The notes beneath the pieces are model-generated. The model was given only the letters and a program-made list of their open reading frames with translations, was not told where the DNA came from and did not search any database. Positions 60,052-64,000 of a stretch of 64,000 nucleotides of DNA are shown in pieces. Numbering within the stretch: the first letter of the stretch is position 1; each line of letters starts with the position of its first letter. The translations under genes and the position numbers were made by a program. The stretch is from Montanilutibacter psychrotolerans (GTDB taxonomy: Bacteria > Pseudomonadota > Gammaproteobacteria > Xanthomonadales > Xanthomonadaceae). The stretch lies in contig NZ_RIBS01000003.1 of the NCBI RefSeq assembly GCF_003719825.1, positions 186,001-250,000 of the forward strand, written 5' to 3'.

Positions 60052-60128
60052 TAATTTGCGCCGATTTCCCGCGCCAGGCGCCATCCCGGCGCCCATGGCG
60101 GCAGCGCCACGCGCACAACCCATGGCCA

Positions 60129-60159
60129 AGCACCCCGCAGCCGAGGGCGACGGGGTGCT
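60129..60159 (-). terminator. Hairpin downstream of rnpB
   Basis: On the minus strand AGCACCCCG pairs with CGGGGTGCT, with CG-rich bases in the loop. It starts 14 bases after the RNase P RNA end. No T run follows beyond TTGG, so termination efficiency is uncertain. Confidence 0.5.
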
Positions 60160-60172
60160 CGGTGAATCAGGT

Positions 60173-60528
<356 letters not shown>

Positions 60529-60534
60529 ACGCGC

Positions 60535-60540
60535 ATTGTC
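60535..60540 (-). promoter_or_regulatory. Candidate -10 box of rnpB
   Basis: GACAAT on the minus strand lies six bases before the predicted 5' end of the RNase P RNA, the expected distance. No good -35 is seen in the very GC-rich upstream sequence. Confidence 0.45.
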
Positions 60541-60723
60541 GCACGGCGACCGGGCGCGCGGGCCGCCAACGGGCCACCGGCCACCGGCGGCCGTTGCGCG
60601 GTTCACGCGGCGCCGTCGTCGGAGAGCATCGGTTGGTCAGCGTCCGCGGGGCCGTTGTAACCCCCGCGTCGCGTCGGGCATCCCTTCGGGCCGGACTGCC
60701 GGGGCTCGCGCCACCCCGCCCCA

Positions 60724-61566
60724 TCAATCCTCGGCGTCGCCCGCGTCCTTGCCGTACAAGGCCTTGCGCGGCGCGCCACTCAACTCGGCAGCCACCTTGG
60801 CCGCCTGCGAGGGCTTCAGGTACTCGCTCAGCTTGGCGTACAGGCGCCGACCTTCGACGATGGCCGCATCGGCGTCTTCGCCGGCTCCCTCGACGATCAC
60901 GACGAACTCGCCGCGCCGCTGGTTGGGGTCGGCCTGGACCTTCGCGAGTAGGTCGCCCAGACCGCCGTCGAGCACCGTCTCGAACAACTTGGTGAGTTCG
61001 CGTGCCAGCACCGCCGGACGGTCGTTGCCGAACGCGGCCGCCATGTCGACCAGCGACTCCTCGATGCGGTGCGCCGATTCGTAGAACATCAGGGTGCGCG
61101 ATTCGGCGGCGAGCTTGTGCAGGCGTTCGCGACGGGCAGAGCCCTTGGCGGGCAGGAAGCCCTCGAACACGAAGCGGTCGCTGGGCAGTCCGGCGACGCT
61201 AAGTGCCGCTACCGCGGCGCAGGCACCGGGCACCGGGCTGACCTTGATCCCGGCCGCGCGTGCCGCCCGGACCAGCCGGAAGCCCGGATCGCTGACCAGC
61301 GGCGTGCCGGCATCGGACACCAGCGCCAGCGAATCGCCGGACTGCAATCGTGCGACCAACTGCGCCGCCTGCCCGTCCTCGTTGTGCTGGTGCAGGGCAA
61401 GCAGCGGTCGCTCCAGGCCGAAATGCGACAGCATCTGGCGCGTGTGGCGGGTGTCCTCGGCGCAGATCGCCGCAACGGACTTCAAGGTGTCCAGCGCGCG
61501 CGGCGACAGGTCACCGAGGTTGCCGATCGGTGTGGCGACGATGTGGAGGGTGCCGTAGTTCTGCAT
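60724..61566 (-). CDS. rsmI: 16S rRNA 2'-O-methyltransferase RsmI
   Basis: RsmI 2'-O-methylates C1402 of 16S rRNA, the same nucleotide that RsmH N4-methylates. The 280 residues are a tetrapyrrole-methylase fold: GTLHIVATPIGNLGDLSPRA, EDTRHTRQML, LVSDAGTPLVSDPG, and FVFEGFLPAKGSARRERL. ATG at 61566 gives the standard start; the frame is open upstream but not homologous there. It diverges from the LpoA-like gene, as usual in proteobacteria. Confidence 0.96.
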   Translation of the reverse strand: MQNYGTLHIVATPIGNLGDLSPRALDTLKSVAAICAEDTRHTRQMLSHFGLERPLLALHQHNEDGQAAQLVARLQSGDSLALVSDAGTPLVSDPGFRLVRAARAAGIKVSPVPGACAAVAALSVAGLPSDRFVFEGFLPAKGSARRERLHKLAAESRTLMFYESAHRIEESLVDMAAAFGNDRPAVLARELTKLFETVLDGGLGDLLAKVQADPNQRRGEFVVIVEGAGEDADAAIVEGRRLYAKLSEYLKPSQAAKVAAELSGAPRKALYGKDAGDAED

Positions 61567-61953
61567 CGGCGCATGGTAGGCGCCGCATGCGGGACTGTCT
61601 TCCCTTCTGCACGCAACGGGCGGAAAGCATAGTGAGGCGCCAGTGCACCTGCGTCCTTTGGCACGCTGGCATGACGCCGCACGCGAACGAGCATGGCCAG
61701 ACCACCGACGATTCCTTGGTGTTTCCCGCGTCGACAAGTCGGACAGCTCCGACCTGCGCGTCGTCCATTTGGCCGCGCAGCAGTAGGCCCCGGGCGAACA
61801 GACCCAGCCTCTGGGGCGCCCCGGCCGCGCCCCGCCCGCGTGCCCCGCGGCGGGTTGCCCTGGGGATGCGCCATCAACACTGGATGCCGAATCCGCGCCG
61901 CCGGGTAGAATCGCCAGCGAGTCCCCCTTGGAACGCCGCGACGCGGCGGATGC
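61567..61953. other. 387-base gap between divergent rsmI and the LpoA-like gene
   Basis: No gene is recognised. The promoters of both flanking genes should lie here; only a -10-like TAGAAT (next entry) stands out. Confidence 0.5.
61906..61911 (+). promoter_or_regulatory. Candidate -10 box of the LpoA-like gene
   Basis: TAGAAT lies 42 bases before the ATG at 61954. The same hexamer occurs upstream of secA. No clear -35 is found. Confidence 0.3.
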
Positions 61954-63381
61954 ATGCCGATGACCCTTCCGATCACCCGGCCTCGCGCTTGCCGGCCCGC
62001 TTCCAACTGGTCCGTTGCGGGCAAGTTGCTTGCACCGCTGTTGCTGGTGGCCCTGGCCAGTGGTTGCGTGACGTCCAACACCCGCCCTGGCGCCGACAGC
62101 TCGCAGGCGGCCAGCCACCCGGCCGTCAGCCAGGCGCGCGACCTCGCCCGCAACGCCGCCACGCTGGCTGGCGCCGCGCGCAAGGACAATGATCGCCAGA
62201 TCGAATCACTGCTCGCCCAGCTCGACGACGCCACCCTGGCGCGCGAATCCGCTGCGATGCCTGTCGGCGATGCGCTGTACAACTACGCCGGTCGCGCGTT
62301 GCTGCACCGCGGCCTGCCGCTGCCGCGTCCGTTCGATCGCGCCGACTGGCACTTCAGCACCACCACACGCCCGGCTGCCGACGCCGATGGTTACCGCCCG
62401 CCGACGCGACTGGCCGTGCTGCTGCCGCTGTCGGGCAGCCTGGCATCGGCGGCCTCGCCGGTACGCGATGGCCTGCTTGCCGGCTATTACGGCGAAACCC
62501 GTCGTCGCCCCGAAATCGTGTTCTACGACACCTCCGGCAGCGTCGGTGGCGCGCTGGGTGCCTACGACCGGGCCGTCAGCGAGGGCAGCGACTTCGTGGT
62601 CGGTCCGCTGGGCCGCGATGAGGTCGATGCGCTGTTTGCGCGCGATAGCCTCAGCGTACCCGTGCTGGCGCTCAACCGCGGCAGCGGGCACCCCCCGTCG
62701 GGCAACGCCAGTTTCTCGTTGTCGCCCGAGGACGAAGGCATCGCCGCAGCCGAACTGCTCCTCGCCCGTGGCGCCAAGCGCGTACTGGTGATCGCCGGAA
62801 GCGACGACAGCCAGCGGCGCGCCACGGCCAGCCTGCGCGATCGCCTCGGTGAACGCGGTGCGGTGGTCACCGACGTCACCAGCGACGGCACCGCCGACTT
62901 CGCGCCGTTCGCGCAGAAGGAAGGTGGCATCGATGCGATCTTCCTCGCGGTCAAGGGCGACAGCGCGCGCGCGCTGACCCCTCGCCTCGCGCTTGCCGGC
63001 CTGGCCGGCAAGCCGCGCGTGGCGACATCGCAGCTGTTGGCCGGCACCGGCAAGGCCGACCTGGACATGGCACTGGACGGCATCGCCTTTCCGACCGAAG
63101 CCTGGAACAACCGCAGCGTGCGCAGCCTCGGCAATGCCGCAAGCGTTGCGCAGGTGCTGCCGACCGCGCGCGCCGGTGGCGCCCGCCTGTTCGCGTTCGG
63201 CCACGATGCCTGGCTGCTGACCGCCTACCTCGAGCACCTCGCGCTTGCCGCCGACGGCCGCGTCGACGGCGCCACTGGCACGCTGCGCATCGACGGCTTC
63301 GGCAACGTGTTGCGGACACCGGCCTGGTCCACCTTCAACAGCGGCGTGGTCGTGCCGCTGTCGGGCGACGGGTTGCGCTGA
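61954..63381 (+). CDS. lpoA: LpoA-like lipoprotein, activator of penicillin-binding protein 1A
   Basis: LpoA is an outer-membrane lipoprotein that reaches through the periplasm to stimulate PBP1a. The 475-residue protein has a signal peptide with lipobox LASGC (lipidated Cys at about residue 38), a short helical region (about 50-140) and a periplasmic-binding-protein-like domain (about 145-475: PTRLAVLLPLSGSLASAASPVRDGLLAGYY). E. coli LpoA is about 200 residues longer; the missing part corresponds to the N-terminal TPR domain. The divergent rsmI and downstream yraN are the standard neighbours. Confidence 0.85.
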   Translation: MPMTLPITRPRACRPASNWSVAGKLLAPLLLVALASGCVTSNTRPGADSSQAASHPAVSQARDLARNAATLAGAARKDNDRQIESLLAQLDDATLARESAAMPVGDALYNYAGRALLHRGLPLPRPFDRADWHFSTTTRPAADADGYRPPTRLAVLLPLSGSLASAASPVRDGLLAGYYGETRRRPEIVFYDTSGSVGGALGAYDRAVSEGSDFVVGPLGRDEVDALFARDSLSVPVLALNRGSGHPPSGNASFSLSPEDEGIAAAELLLARGAKRVLVIAGSDDSQRRATASLRDRLGERGAVVTDVTSDGTADFAPFAQKEGGIDAIFLAVKGDSARALTPRLALAGLAGKPRVATSQLLAGTGKADLDMALDGIAFPTEAWNNRSVRSLGNAASVAQVLPTARAGGARLFAFGHDAWLLTAYLEHLALAADGRVDGATGTLRIDGFGNVLRTPAWSTFNSGVVVPLSGDGLR

Positions 63382-63522
63382 ACCGGCACCCCATGACGGC
63401 GTGTGCTGCACCACACCACGCCGGCATCCGGGCCCGCGACGATCGCGTGCCCGCGCGTTTGTGCACTTCGCACGCTGATTGGCCGCGTCAGGACACGCCA
63501 CGCCTCCCCCGGCACCGCCGCA

Positions 63523-63915
63523 ATGGCTGAGGCGATGGACCGCCGTGGCCGCGGCGCCAGCGTTGAAGTCGCCGCTCGCGACCACCTGCGCCGCGCGGGT
63601 CTGCGCGACATCGCCAGCAACGCCAACTACCGCTTCGGCGAACTGGATCTGGTCATGCTGGACGACAGCGGACGCGGCGAGGCCACGCTGGTGTTCATCG
63701 AAGTGCGCTACCGCCGCGACCCGCGCTTTGGCGGCGGCGCCGCCTCGATCGACGCCAGCAAGCGGCGCAAGCTCGTGCACGCGGCGCAGGCATTCCTCGC
63801 CACCAACCGCCAGTACGCGAGCAGCCCCTGCCGCTTCGACGTGATCGAAGCCGACGGTGCTCCGGACGCGCCACGCCTGAACTGGCTGCGCGACGCGTTC
63901 CGGGCGGACGACTAG
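63523..63915 (+). CDS. yraN: YraN/UPF0102 family nuclease-fold protein
   Basis: The 130-residue protein is a member of the UPF0102 family, which has an endonuclease-like fold. Visible motifs are [29 protein letters not shown] and [27 protein letters not shown], containing the E-x-D...E-V-(K/R) layout of restriction-type nucleases, with Arg in place of the usual Lys. Function is not established. ATG at 63523 gives the family length; the frame is open to 63403. It follows the LpoA-like gene by 140 bases. Confidence 0.9.
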   Translation: MAEAMDRRGRGASVEVAARDHLRRAGLRDIASNANYRFGELDLVMLDDSGRGEATLVFIEVRYRRDPRFGGGAASIDASKRRKLVHAAQAFLATNRQYASSPCRFDVIEADGAPDAPRLNWLRDAFRADD

Positions 63916-64000
63916 TCCGCCGTGTGCGAGGTGGTGCGATCCGGCGGAACCGCGGATCGACGCACGCCGGATCAACGCGTCGCTGGATCTCAGCGCTACC
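63916..64000. other. Window end, nothing recognised
   Basis: These last 85 bases after yraN hold no feature that can be supported. Confidence 0.5.

Larger units (their letters stand above)
59746..60172. other. 427-base regulatory gap upstream of mraZ
   Basis: From mraZ outward it contains the MraZ-type operator and sigma-70 promoter, the near-palindrome TTCCGG-A-CCGGAA (59863-59875), a CRP/Clp-like site, and the hairpin after rnpB. The section 59880-60030 shows no feature. Confidence 0.55.

Overview
The window is GC-rich chromosomal DNA from a gammaproteobacterium, most likely of the family Xanthomonadaceae/Lysobacteraceae (Lysobacter- or Luteimonas-like). The placement rests on gene order: sucCD, pilSR, pilA, pilBCD, coaE, a MutT-ThiE fusion, secA, an M23 peptidase, dciA, lpxC and then a division/cell-wall (dcw) cluster that lacks murD, with rnpB, rsmI, an LpoA-like lipoprotein and yraN beyond it. 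No tRNA, rRNA, CRISPR array, insertion sequence or phage gene was recognised.

Layout. 1-5.2 kb (minus strand): the N-terminal part of NAD+ synthetase, an OafA-type acyltransferase, and sucD/sucC. 5.4-8.5 kb (plus): the PilS/PilR two-component system. 8.6-11.7 kb (minus): a large membrane protein with a spermidine-synthase-like domain. 12.1-13.4 kb (plus): two tandem type IV pilin genes, each with a good sigma-54 promoter; the first also has two palindromes spaced 30 bp apart at enhancer distance. 13.5-31.4 kb: a glycan island lying between pilA and pilB. It holds a multi-spanning GT-C/TMTC-like protein directly after the second pilin; a tight ten-gene plus-strand operon (CDP-glucose synthesis, 4,6-dehydration, epimerisation, C-methylation, reduction, several methyltransferases, a CmcI-like protein, a 2-oxoglutarate oxygenase and a flippase); and five further genes in mixed orientations (four glycosyltransferases and a methyltransferase). 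31.6-36.2 kb (plus): pilB, pilC, pilD, coaE. 36.4-41.6 kb (minus): Nudix-ThiE fusion, secA, M23 peptidase; dciA diverges from the last. 42.7-59.7 kb (minus): lpxC, ftsZ, ftsA, ftsQ, ddlB, murC, murG, ftsW, mraY, murF, murE, ftsI, ftsL, rsmH, mraZ, mostly overlapping by 1-11 bases. 60.2-60.5 kb: RNase P RNA. 60.7-63.9 kb: rsmI, the LpoA-like lipoprotein, yraN.

How the parts work together. PilS/PilR with sigma-54 should drive the two pilins; PilB, PilC and PilD assemble and process them. The island looks equipped to make a CDP-linked, probably C-methylated 6-deoxy sugar, assemble and decorate an oligosaccharide and flip it across the membrane. Its position inside the pil locus and the GT-C-like protein next to the pilins suggest that the glycan may be attached to the pilus; this is inference. 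The right half builds and constricts the cell wall and starts from a promoter overlapped by a five-box MraZ-type operator.

Start codons were chosen by family alignment from memory, ribosome binding sites and ATGA-type overlaps. No database search was possible.
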